From positions 105,040,949 through 105,104,948 of the forward strand of contig OX457060.1 of assembly GCA_949752795.1 (NCBI GenBank): a stretch of 64,000 bases of DNA. The letters are read 5' to 3'. The DNA comes from Hyperoodon ampullatus (Eukaryota > Chordata > Mammalia > Artiodactyla > Ziphiidae). The notes under the pieces are model-generated. The model worked only from the letters and a program-made list of their open reading frames with translations, did not search any database and was not told where the DNA came from. The stretch's first letter is position 1. Every line of letters starts with the position of its first letter. This document shows, piece by piece, positions 38,466 to 47,864 of this stretch. A program made the position numbers and the translations under genes.

Positions 38466-39359
38466 CTAGAGAAGTTCCTTTAGCATTTGTTGTAAAGCTG
38501 GTTTGGTGGTGCTGAACTCTCTCAGCTTTTGCTTGTCTGTAAAGGTTTTAATTTCTCCATCAAATCTGAATGAGATCCTTGCTGGGTAGAGTAATCTTGG
38601 TTGCAGGTTTCTCTCCTTCATCACTTTAATTATGTCCTGCCACTCCCTTCTGGCTTGTAGAGTTTCTGCTGAGAGATCAGCTGTTAACCTGATGGGGATT
38701 CCCTTGTGTGTTATTTGTTGTTTTTCCCTTGCTGCTTTTAATATGATTTCTTTGTGTTTAATTTTTGACAGTTTGATTAATATGTGTCTTGGAGTATTTC
38801 TCCTTGGATTTATTCTGTATGGGACTCTCTGTGCCTCCTGGACTTGATTAACTATTTCCTTTCCCATATTAGGGAAGTTTTCAACTATAATCTCTTCAAA
38901 TATTTTCTCAGTCCCTTTCTTTTTCTCTTCTTCTTCTGGAACCCCTATAATTCGAATGTTGGTGCGTTTAATGTTGTCCCAGAGGTCTCTGAGACTGTCC
39001 TCTATTCTTTTCATTCTTTTTTCTTTATTTTGCTCTGCATCAGTTATTTCCACTATTTTATCTTCCACCTCACTTATCCGTTCTTCTGCCTCAGTTATTC
39101 TGCTATTGATCTCATCTAGAGTATTTTTCATTTCATTTATTGTGTTTTTAATCGATGCTTGATTCATCTTTAGTTCTTCTAGGTCCTTGTTAACTGTTTC
39201 TTGCATTTTGTCTATCCTATTTCCAAGATTTTGGATCATCTTTACTATCATTATTCTGAATTCTTTTTCAGGTAGACTGCCTATTACCTCTTCATTTGTT
39301 AGGTCTGGCAGGTTTTTATTTTGCTCCTTCACCTGCTGTGTGTTTTTCTGCTTTCTCAT
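38466..39359 (-). CDS. Inner L1 ORF1 protein, RNA-binding, 297 aa
   Basis: An uninterrupted L1 ORF1 of 297 codons. Residues ~45-110 are rich in heptad-like Leu/Ile/Met and charged residues ([20 protein letters not shown]), the coiled coil that makes trimers. The RNA-recognition domain starts near residue 130 ([14 protein letters not shown]). The C-terminal domain carries [18 protein letters not shown] around 225-245. The product coats L1 RNA and acts as a chaperone in the cytoplasmic ribonucleoprotein. It is somewhat shorter than the 338-residue human protein, mostly before the coiled coil. ORF2 begins 58 bp after its stop, the usual spacing. I chose the first in-frame ATG (MRKQKN); the older L1 has an ATG at the matching place (43109-43111). 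Confidence 0.92.
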   Translation of the reverse strand: MRKQKNTQQVKEQNKNLPDLTNEEVIGSLPEKEFRIMIVKMIQNLGNRIDKMQETVNKDLEELKMNQASIKNTINEMKNTLDEINSRITEAEERISEVEDKIVEITDAEQNKEKRMKRIEDSLRDLWDNIKRTNIRIIGVPEEEEKKKGTEKIFEEIIVENFPNMGKEIVNQVQEAQRVPYRINPRRNTPRHILIKLSKIKHKEIILKAAREKQQITHKGIPIRLTADLSAETLQARREWQDIIKVMKERNLQPRLLYPARISFRFDGEIKTFTDKQKLREFSTTKPALQQMLKELL

Positions 39360-39867
39360 TTTGCTTATGTTACTGTGTTTGGGGTCTCCTTTTTGCAGGC
39401 TGCAGATTCGTAGTTCCCGTTGTTTTTGGTATCTGTCCCCCGTGGCTAAGGTTGTTTCAGTAGGTTGTGTAGGCTTCCTGGTGGGGGGGACTAATGCCTG
39501 TGTTCTGGTGGTTGAGGCTCGATCTTGTCTTTCTGGTGGACAGGTCCACGTCTGGTGGTGTGTTTTGGGGTGCCTGTGGCCTTATTATGTTTTTAGGTAG
39601 CCTCTCTGCTAATGGGTGGGGTTGTGTTCCTGCCTTGCTAGTTGCTTGGCATAGGGTGACCAGCACTCTAGCTTGCTGGTCGTTGACTGAACCTGGGTGC
39701 TGGTGTTGAGATGGAGATCCCTGGGAGATTTTCGCTGCTTGATATTATGTGGAGCTGGGAGGTCTCTTGTGGACCCGTGTCCTGAGGTTGGCTCTCCCAC
39801 TTCAGAGGCACAGCACTGACTGCTGGCTGCAGCACCAAGAGCCTTTCATCCACCCAGCTCAGAATAA

Positions 39868-40190
39868 CAGTGAGAAAAAGTAGAAAGAAAGAATTAGTAG
39901 AAGAAAGAAAGAGAGAGGGAAAGAAAGGAAGGGAAGAAAGGAAGGAAGGAAGAAAGAAAGAAAGGAGGTAGGGAGGGAGGAAGGATGGAAAGAAAGAAGG
40001 AAAGAAAGGAGGGAGGGAGGGAGGAATGAAAGCAAAAGGAAGAGTGAATGGAAGAAGGGAGGGAGGGAGGAAGGAAAGAAAGAAAGAAAGACAGGAGGGA
40101 GGGAGGGAGGAAGGAAAGAAAAAGGAAGAAGGAAAGGAGGAGCAGAGGGAGGGAGGGAGGAAGGGAAGGTAGGAAAAAAAGAAAGAGCAG
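39868..40190 (+). repeat. Long (GGAA/GAAA/GGGA)n purine tract inside the L1 5'UTR
   Basis: Over 300 bases are nearly all A and G on the plus strand, in varying GAAA, GGAA, and GGGA units, with few pyrimidines. On the L1 sense strand it is a polypyrimidine tract. It sits between the CpG-rich promoter part and ORF1. It probably expanded by slippage within the 5'UTR, either here or in the source element. Confidence 0.92.
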
Positions 40191-40380
40191 GTAAAGTAAA
40201 ATAGAATAAAGTATGAAATATAGTAGCGTTATTAAAATTAAAAAGTAATTATTAAAAAAAAAAACACGGACCGATAGAACCCTGGGACATATGGTGGAAG
40301 CAAAGCTATACAGAGAGAATCTTACACAGAAGATTACACATACACATTCACAAAAAGAGAGCAGGGGGAAAAATCAAAAA

Positions 40381-40566
40381 TCTTGCTCTCCAAGTCCACC
40401 TCCTCGATTTGGGATAATTCGTTGTAAAAAGAGGAAAAGGGCGAGAAGTCTGAAATCTTGCTAAGTCCACCTCCTTAATTTGGGATAATTCGTTGTAAAA
40501 AGGGGGGAAAGTCTTAAATCTTGTCCTCAAAGTCCACTTCCTCAATTTGGGATGATTCGCTGTCCA
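40381..40566 (-). repeat. Three-copy internal tandem repeat of the L1 5'UTR
   Basis: Three related units start at 40381, 40456 and 40519 (spacings 75 and 63 bp). Each holds tcttg, a block like aagtccacctcctc, and tttgggataattcgttgtaa. The third unit is the most diverged. Tandem 5'UTR units are a known feature of some L1 families, such as mouse monomers, where each can add promoter strength. Such a role here is inference. Confidence 0.85.
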
Positions 40567-40599
40567 TTCATACACTCCACAGACGCAGGGCACATCAAA

Positions 40600-41220
40600 T
40601 GGACCGTGGAGCTTTAATCCACTGCCTCCGAGGCTGCCCAGAGAGATTTCCCTGTCTCTGCTCTCACAACTCCCGGGTCTCAGCCTTGGACCTGGCCCCG
40701 CCTCTGCGCGTAGGTCGCCGGAGGGCGTCCGTTCTTCGCTCAGACAGGACGGGTTTAAAGGAGCCGCTGATTCGGGGGCTCTGGCTCACTCAGGCAGAGG
40801 GGAGGGAGGGGAATGCCCTCTCCTCGCGCACCAGGCAACAAAAGGGAAAAAAGTCTCTTGCCTCTCCGGTAGCTCCAGACCCTTTCCCCGGACTCCCTCC
40901 GGGCTAGCACTAACCCCTTCAGGGTCTCTTCCTGCCGCCAGCCCCAGACCTCTCCCTGCGCTCCGACTGAAAGCCGATACTCGAGCCTCAGCTCCCAGCC
41001 CCGCCCGCCCCGGCGGCGAGCAGACAAGCCTCTCGGGCTGGTGTGTGCCTGAGGGCACCGATCCTCTGTGCCAAAATCTCTCCGCTTTGCCCTCCGCACC
41101 CCTGTTGCTGTGCTCTCCTCCACTACTCCGAAGCTTTCCCCCTCCGCCACCTGCAGTCTCCGCCCGCGAAGGGGCTTGTAGTGTGTAGAAACCTTCCCTC
41201 CTTCACGGCTCCCTCCCACT
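40600..41220. promoter_or_regulatory. CpG-rich block in the L1 5'UTR
   Basis: This is the most GC- and CpG-rich stretch of the window, with clusters such as 'gcgcgtaggtcgccggaggg' and 'cccgcccgccccggcggcga'. Promoter parts of young L1 5'UTRs are CpG-rich and are usually silenced by DNA methylation in somatic cells. Remaining CpGs imply limited decay time since insertion or little methylation. Confidence 0.8.
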
Positions 41221-41424
41221 GGTGCAGGTCCCGTCCATATCCTATTGTCTCTGTTTATTCTTTTTTTCTTTTGACCTACCCAGGTATGTGGGGAGTTTCT
41301 TGCCTTTTGGGGGGTCTGAGGTCTTCTGTCAGCGTTCAGTAGGTGTTCTGTTGGAGTTGTTCCACGTGTAGATGAATTTCTGATGTATCTGTGGGGAGGA
41401 AGGTGATCTCCGCGTCTTACTCTT

Positions 41425-41434
41425 CCGCCATCTT
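41425..41434 (-). promoter_or_regulatory. YY1-type site near the L1 transcription start
   Basis: The sense strand reads AAGATGGCGG, the known YY1 core, at +12 to +21 from the inferred element start at 41445. In human L1 a YY1 site at nearly the same position helps set the correct start. The matching position here supports both the site call and the full-length 5' end. Confidence 0.8.
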
Positions 41435-41445
41435 CCTCCCCAGAG

Positions 41446-41458
41446 CTGTAATTGATTT
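41446..41458. repeat. Target-site duplication of the inner L1, right copy
   Basis: ctgtaattgattt, identical to 34211-34223. Beyond it the outer L1 continues with the sequence expected from the matching part of ORF2. Confidence 0.93.
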
Positions 41459-42157
41459 GTAATCCAATAGCATTGTGGTCAGAAAATATGCTTGATATGA
41501 TTTCAGTTTTCTTAAATTTATTGAGGATTGATTTGTGACCCAAGATGGGATCTATCTGGAAGAATATTCCATGTGCACTTGAGAAGAAAGTGTAATCTTC
41601 TCTTTTTGGATGGAATGTCCTATAAATATCAGTTACATCTATCTGGTCTGTTGTGTTATTTAAAGCTTTTGTTTCCTAATTAATTTTCTGTCTGAATGAT
41701 CTGTCCATTGATGCAAGTGAGGTGTTAAAGTCCCCTAGTATTATTTTGTTACTGTCAATTTCCTTTTTTATAGCTGTTAGCATTTGCCTTATGTATTGAT
41801 GTGCTCCTATGTTGGGTGCATATATATTTATAATTGTTATATTTTCTTCTTGGATTGATCCCTTGATCATTATATAGTGTCCTTCCTTGTCACTTGTAAC
41901 ATTCTTTATTTTAAAGTCATCTTATCTGATATGAGTATATCTACTGCAGCTTTCTTTTGCTTTGCATTTGCATGGAATATCTTTTTCCATCACCTCACTT
42001 TCAGTCTGTATGTGTCCCTAGGTCTGAAGTGGGTCTCTTCTAGACAGCATATATATGGGTCTTGCTTTTGTATTCATTCAGCAAGCCTGTGTGTTTTGGT
42101 TGGAGCACTTTTTCCATTCACATTTAAGGTACTTATCGATATGTATGTTCCTATGAG
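41459..42157 (-). pseudogene. Outer L1 ORF2, upstream (endonuclease) part
   Basis: This is the start of the older L1's ORF2, cut off from the rest by the inner L1. 41676-41870 on the minus strand retains [20 protein letters not shown] and the ILGDFNTS block with endonuclease Asp and Asn. The piece joining the nested insertion encodes [11 protein letters not shown], with the catalytic His. Stops and frameshifts are present elsewhere. The nested insertion lies just past the endonuclease His, so no intact domain survives. Confidence 0.88.
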
Positions 42158-42218
42158 TATTTTCTTAATTGTCTTGGGTTTGTTTTTGTTGGTCCTTTTC
42201 TTCTCTTGTGTTTCTCAC

Positions 42219-43111
42219 TTAGAGAAATTCCTTTAGCATTTGTTGTAGAGCTGGTTTTGTGGTGTTGAATTCTCTTAGCTTGTCTTTAAAGCTTTTGATT
42301 TCTCCATTGAATCTGAATGAGATCCTGCTAGGTAGAGTAACCTTGGTTGTAGGTTCTTTCCTTTCATCACTTTAAATATATCGTGCCATTCCCTTCTGGC
42401 TTGTAGAGTTTCTGCTGAGAAATCAGCTGTTAACCTTATGGGCGTTCCCTTCTATATTATTTGTCATTTTTCCCTTGTTGCTTTTAATAATTTTTCTTTG
42501 TCATTAATTTTTGTCAATTTGATTGCTATGTGTCTTGGCGTGTTTCTCCTTGGGTTTATCCTGCCTGAGACTCTGTGCACTTCCTGGATTGAGTGGCTGT
42601 TTCCTTTCCCATGTTAGGGAAGTTTTCAACTATAATCTCTTCAAATATTTTCTCAGGTCCTTTCTCTCTCTCTTCTCCTTTGGGACCCCTATAAGGCGAA
42701 TGTTGGTGCATTTAATATTGTCCCAGAGGTCTCTTAGGCTGTCTTCATTTCTTTTCATTCTTTTTTCTTTATTCTGTTCCACAGCAGTGAAGTCCACCAT
42801 TCTGTCTTCCAGGTCACTTATCCATTCTTCTGCCTCACTTATTCTGCTATTGATTCCTTCTAGTTTACTTTTCATTTCAGTTATTGTATTATTCATCTCT
42901 GTTTGTTCTTTAGTTCTTCTAGATCTTTGTTAAACATTTCTTGCATCTTCTCAATGTTTGCCACCATTCTTTTTCCAAGGTCCTGGATCATCTTCACTAT
43001 CATTATTCTGAATTCTTTTTCTGGAAGGTTGCCTATCTCCACTTCATTTAGTTGTTTTTCTGGGGTTTTATCTTATTCCTTCAATTGGTACATAGTCCTC
43101 TGCCTTCTCAT
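42219..43111 (-). pseudogene. Outer L1 ORF1 (broken)
   Basis: The region aligns in order with the ORF1 of the inner L1, from the ATG position at 43109-43111 to a stop at about 42219. A coiled-coil and RNA-recognition start are readable at 42630-42896 (SEAEEWISDLEDRM, then NIRLIGVPKEK). The other parts fall in different frames. It is a decayed RNA-binding ORF1 protein gene. Confidence 0.88.
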
Positions 43112-43210
43112 TTTGTCTGTCTTTCTGTGAATGTGGCTTTCGTTACACAGGCTGCAGAATTATAGTTCTTCTTGCTTCTCCTTTCTGCCCTCTGGTGGAT
43201 GAGGCTATCC

Positions 43211-43225
43211 TTGCCACCTATTATT
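43211..43225. repeat. Target-site duplication of the outer L1, right copy
   Basis: ttgccacctattatt, matching 30916-30930. Unique sequence resumes to the right. Confidence 0.93.
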
Positions 43226-46000
43226 AACATAAATGTCTGTCAGATAAGTAAGTGATCTTTACTCTAGGAATGTTTTTCCTGACCCTTTATTATTTGCCTC
43301 AAATATATAGGCTTTGTCCTATCAATGTTCTAAATTCCACTAAACATCATTTACCTGCCTTTAGTTCCATTCTCTTAGGAAATAAAATATGAATTAGCTA
43401 ATTCAGCAAATGAATTCCCAAGATACTATTGGTTGCTTTTCCAAACCTCTTCTTTCTTGTGGCAAAATCACATTGTGACTCTGGGAAGGATGGCACTATC
43501 CTGAGGTCCAATGGTAATTACTGATTTGCCAAAGCCAACCATGGTAGCCCTATTCTCCTTGTCAGTGATTGGTTAATCTTGATGATTTGTTACAGTACTG
43601 GCCAATGAAATATGAGAAGGTGTTTTTGGATTGTCCTGGAAAAAATTTCATTTTTCCCTTTTACTTGGTAGGGAAATGACTACATATAATGGCTAAAATT
43701 GCAACAACCATCTTCCTGTTATGACAGGAGCTACACTGACATAATGAGAATGGCAAGGTACTTTGTTATGTTGAGGCTACCTTACCTGATGACTTTTTTT
43801 TACAAGAGAGAAATATTTTTTTTGTTCCTGAGTCAGAATTTTCTGTGATTTACAGTTTAAAACTTCATCACGAGTAACTACCATACTGTAAAACTGTAGG
43901 GTTTATAAAATAATGTCCAGTAACATATTTTAACAGTGACTTCCTGGAGAACTTTTTTGCTCTTTAATCCATGTTTCTGACACATTAGAAGAAAAAAATT
44001 ATGCGGTGCTTTTCAACCATTTATTAAATCACACAATTTGGAAGACTGTCTATAGTTTTATGGGACTAGTTTGACTCTGGGCCACAAAGTTAAACACTCT
44101 GTGTCCTATATACCTGCCTGGATATAGACAAGTTTTTAAGAAAGAATAAAGTTCTGTACCAGACATACTGGACAATAAAATGCCTTAAGCTGCTCAACAA
44201 TATCTTTAAAATGAATGTTGCCAGAGGGTTCACCTAAGACCATTATGTATCCTATTGGATAATTATATTTCCATATTATTTATGGATATTCTCTGTTTTA
44301 AGGTTTCCCAACTCAGGATAAATAGGGATATATATCTGACTTCACATAGGAATCCAGGAGGAAATACTTCTCAAACATTTAAACCCAGGAAGGGAGACCA
44401 TTGGCAGAAAGGAGGATGTGCTAGGTAGAGGGAGAATTTGGCAAGAGGAATAAAACAAAACTGTCACAGAGGGAAGAAAAATAACTGAGCTTCACTTGCA
44501 ATTTTCAAGCTGGGGATGGTCTCTTAACATGTGAATTATCTGTGCTAAGAAAGGAAGGGAGGGTACAAAAGATAGAATAAAACTTAGAGTGCATTAATTT
44601 CTACAGCACCGACTTTTCTGTGTAGAGGAATACTAGACCAAACACAAGCAATTGGATCCTATATCGTTTCTACAATTGCTGTGCTAGTGAATTCATCCCT
44701 GATCTGAATGGTAAAAGCAAATTCATGTGGAATAAATAATAGCGTGACATAGCTAATTAATGCCAGTTCAATCCAGGCCTCTTAGGCAGTCATGCCAAAT
44801 TGTACATTGCAATGGGGTGTTTTTTATGTGACAGTGGTGTATGGGGGATTGATCCGCGAATGGAAAGATGGCATGAAACTATGGGGCCAGAACTAACTGC
44901 TCAGAATTATTGTCATCACTGAATTATAGCTTTTTGATCTGGCAAAACTGCCACAAGACTTAACATTTCTGAAATACTATCATAAAATGGAATTCTGAAA
45001 TAACTAGCTCATCTGTCACTGACATTCCATGCTGGTTCCCAGAAGTTGAAGCACATATGCAAGTATTTTGAATCTCCTTTGCAGAAAAAATTCTTCTTAA
45101 AGGGCTCATTTTATACAATCACACACACCAGGTCTAAAAGGCCAGATAAGAATGTCCTATTTTTAAGGCATTAATATGATAATTGAGTGAAATAATTAGG
45201 AATATGAAGGAGACAATTGAGAGCATTCTTTTAGAGTAGCTGTTTAGGTAACATACAGGTAAAACATCTCAATTATACATTTATTAACTGTTTCTGAGCA
45301 GCAGATTATTTTTCTATCCTGCCAATGTCAAGCTAAACCTACTTAATAAGTGGTTCATGGAATCTTGATAGGATATATCCTCTGTTGTTTGCATATAGTT
45401 TTGTTATATTTCTTTTAAATCAACCATATTATATTATTCAGATCCTTACTTAATTTTGTGTTTGTTCAGAGAACTGTTAAAAATATATTCTTATATATAT
45501 AGAATATGTCTGTATTCTATTTATATCTATTCTTGTGTGTCTGACAAATCTTCCTATGATTTAAAAAAATACTGATATATACATATATTTGGGGACATAT
45601 TAATGACAGTTATCTGTTCTTTTAAGACATTATCTCTTACCAAGTTACTCTTCTTTAGTCCAATGAATAAATTTTCCTTGAATGCCAAATTTTCAGGTCT
45701 TATTATCACATGATCTATATTTGTATGCATATATTTGTTTATTATATTCTTGCATGTTTACTTTATTCTTTTGAGTCACTTTAAACATCACTTATGTACA
45801 ACTTATTGTTGGGTTTTTTTTTAGAAAACAAACTTTTCCTTTAAACTGGTAAGTTTATCCCACTTATACATTTCTGTTTTGTTTTAGTTACAATAGTTGT
45901 CACATCAGAATTTCATTGTTTTGACTAGTATGTTAGTTGTATAAATTATATAAAGATTAGCTTGCAGGTAATATGTCTCCCAAATTCCAGACAATCTGAG
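43226..46000. other. Unique non-coding DNA, largely repeat-free
   Basis: No gene was recognised. 43540-43750 has phrases (gtactggccaatgaaatatg, gcaacaaccatcttcctgtt) that hint at an old unassigned repeat. 44590-45020 has no repeat signs and holds a TAATTA homeodomain core within 'agctaattaatgcc'. A conservation check is suggested. Confidence 0.42.
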
Positions 46001-46480
46001 AATATCGTTTTGTTTCTTTTACACATTAATAGTGACTTGGCTGTGAATGGGATTTCTATTCACTCTCTTTTCCTTGGAAACATTATAGACTTGACTTCAA
46101 TCCACAATGATTGGCTTAAAGAAGTCTGAGGCCCTCCTGATTTTGTTGTTATTGTTGCTTATAGGTGACTTGCCTCCTTTTTCTGAATGCCTTTGGCATC
46201 ATTATTATTTTATCCCTGTAATTCAATAATTTCAACAGGACATGTTTTGGTTTTGAATGTTCTCTATTAATTTTTCTGGGAACAGAATGAACCTTGTCAG
46301 TGTGTAAATTAAGCTATTTTCTCATTTCAGGAAAGTATTTATCTTTAATTTTTTCCCCTATTCTACTTGTTATGCTTTCTGCATCAGGGAGGCTCCAATT
46401 TTCCATATGTTTCTCTTCTCAAAATCTAGCATTTATCATCAAACCTGCTTTTCCTACTTTGTCTTTCCTCTCTTCAGTCT
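46000..46480 (-). repeat. Possible very old L1/HAL1 ORF1 relic
   Basis: Phrases such as 'cctcctgattttgttgttat' and 'ctcatttcaggaaagtattt' recall reverse-orientation ORF1 regions of old L1M-type elements. Divergence is high and no protein phrase can be read. It is a weak call. Confidence 0.28.
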
Positions 46481-47029
46481 AAATGATAACCTCTAGGCAA
46501 ACACCTTATCATTAGAAATGGTCTTCCAATTCCTACTTCCTGTTTCTAAAGTACCCTTGTTACTGCAATGGCACCATTCTTCTCACTTTGTTTTCTAACT
46601 ACTGTATCTCCTGCAAGCTCATCTCTTTACTGATTATCTGATCACTAATCTCTTCTTTCATAGATCCCATGCTCTACTTGATTTAGTACTTGAAGCATTT
46701 GTTTTCTAATTTTTTTCTTCTGTTTCTGTTCACTCAGATTGTATGTTCTAAGAGTCTTTTGATTGCTGCCTTCCTTTCTTCAGTTCCTTTCTCAATAGAA
46801 TAGCTGTATGGAACCCAACTGAATTTTTTTTTGCCTCCTTTTCTGACTTGGGCAGTCTTATCTAAAGTTTTCAGAAATAGAGTGAATCCCTATCATTTAC
46901 CTGGATAGCCAGGTATGAATAGTTTGCATTATTTTTTTTCTGTATTTCAGGCACTTGAATGGAGTGAGATATGAGCTTGAGCTGTTTTTAAGAGACTTTT
47001 CTTTGATATTTTCTAGGTCTTTTTGATGT

Positions 47030-47860
47030 CAGGGGACAAACTCCCCGCTCAGCTCAAACCTAGCCCATAAGGGGCCCCCTAAGGCTTCAGTGCATACACC
47101 AAATGCAGGAAGAATCATGATAGACTTTGGTAAAAATATCTTTGGTTTAAGGTTTTTTTATTTAACATGGACTGGGATCTTTTCCTTTCTCTCTCTCTCT
47201 CTCTTTCTTTCTTTTTCTTTCTTTCTTTTCCTTCTCTTTTTATTCTTTTTCTCCTAGTCAACTGAATTTTTCTGCCCAAAAACTTCGCCCTTGTTAAAAT
47301 GATTAAAGAAGACAATTTAGGTGATGTAGACTTTAACTCTTCATGAAGTATGCAGTCTCCAAACTCTTGAGAGTAGAGGCTGCCCACGTCATGAAGTGTT
47401 AAATAAAATGTGTTTGAATTGTCAAGTTGGTCTCACATTAACTTTTCTTTGGTAGGCTGGATGCCTATCTGGAAACCTGAACCTGGAAAACCATGTTAGC
47501 AAAACAAAACTTCAGCTTTTGGTTTCATATTCTTGTAAATGGTCCATCTACTCAAAAGTCAGACCATCTAAGTTACTGATCCATAATTGCCAAGTAACAT
47601 GGATGACCACCCCCCCTTCTTTGGAACCTCAAGTAAAGCCAGATATGTAACCCCAACCAATCAGATATTTTTATTCTTTCTCTTCCTTGTTCCCTATTCT
47701 TTATCCTCTAAAGGCTTCCTGCCTTCTGCCCCTTTTTGCAGTTCTCCTAACACTTGAGTATGGAGACTGCCCACTTCATGAAGTGTTAAATTTTGTTTGT
47801 AACACCTAAACGTTCTTCTTTAGTTATTTTAACTCCGTAGAAGATTATCTCAGAGATCCT
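47030..47860 (+). repeat. LTR-like segment with repeated U5/R-type motifs
   Basis: Two copies of a ~39-bp block lie in the same direction at 47365-47403 and 47753-47791 (about 34 of 39 bases alike), each ending tcatgaagtgttaaat. The first is followed by an AATAAA signal. The second is preceded by 'aaccccaaccaatcagat' and a pyrimidine-rich stretch, an arrangement common in LTRs of class I endogenous retroviruses. A third, inverted copy of part of the block is at 47339-47359. No retroviral gene can be read. The family is not assigned. Confidence 0.42.
47188..47262 (+). repeat. CT/CTTT-rich low-complexity tract
   Basis: A (CT)n run passes into (TTTC)n and mixed TTCC. The 90-codon minus-strand frame with alternating Arg and Glu residues across it is an artefact of the repeat. 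Confidence 0.93.
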
Positions 47861-47864
47861 CTCT

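Larger units (their letters stand above)
34224..41445 (-). mobile_element. Inner, younger full-length L1 (7.2 kb)
   Basis: A full-length minus-strand L1 is inserted in the older L1. Sense order is 5'UTR 41445-39360 (2.1 kb), ORF1 39359-38466, a 58-bp spacer, ORF2 38407-34588, 3'UTR 34587-34266, and a decayed (AAAAT)n tail at 34224-34265. A 13-bp target duplication, ctgtaattgattt, is at 34211-34223 and 41446-41458. The outer L1 joins seamlessly across it. ORF1 is open and ORF2 has a single apparent frameshift. The 5'UTR keeps many CpGs. These points suggest a young insertion by the standards of this window. Whether it can still move cannot be judged from sequence alone, but the ORF2 break argues against it. 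Confidence 0.95.
39360..41445 (-). promoter_or_regulatory. Inner L1 5'UTR with internal promoter
   Basis: About 2.1 kb lies upstream of ORF1. From the 5' end, the parts are: a YY1-type site, a GC- and CpG-rich portion (about 41220-40600), a three-copy internal repeat (40381-40566), and a long purine tract on the plus strand (39868-40190), then ordinary sequence to ORF1. L1 5'UTRs carry an internal RNA polymerase II promoter so that the copied RNA includes its own promoter. No TATA box is evident near the start. The length is roughly twice that of human L1, partly because of the purine tract and repeat. Confidence 0.85.
30931..43210 (-). mobile_element. Outer (older) L1, 5'-truncated, split by a younger L1
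   Basis: A minus-strand L1 is present as two parts, 30931-34223 and 41459-43210, totalling about 5.0 kb. The first part holds the 3'UTR and most of ORF2. The second holds the first part of ORF2, all of ORF1 and about 100 bp of 5'UTR. A 15-bp duplication, ttgccacctattatt, bounds the whole (30916-30930 and 43211-43225). On the element's sense strand the duplication begins at a tgtt/aataat site, close to the TT/AAAA preference of the L1 endonuclease. Frames are broken many times, so it is inactive. The younger L1 cut into the end of its endonuclease region. Confidence 0.93.

Noticed and set aside
39865..40260. Possible CRISPR-like or satellite array
   Set aside because: The tract is purine slippage with no constant repeat and spacer. 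The genome is also mammalian.
47115..47387. 90-codon frame with Lys/Arg/Glu repeats
   Set aside because: Produced by a CT/CTTT low-complexity tract.
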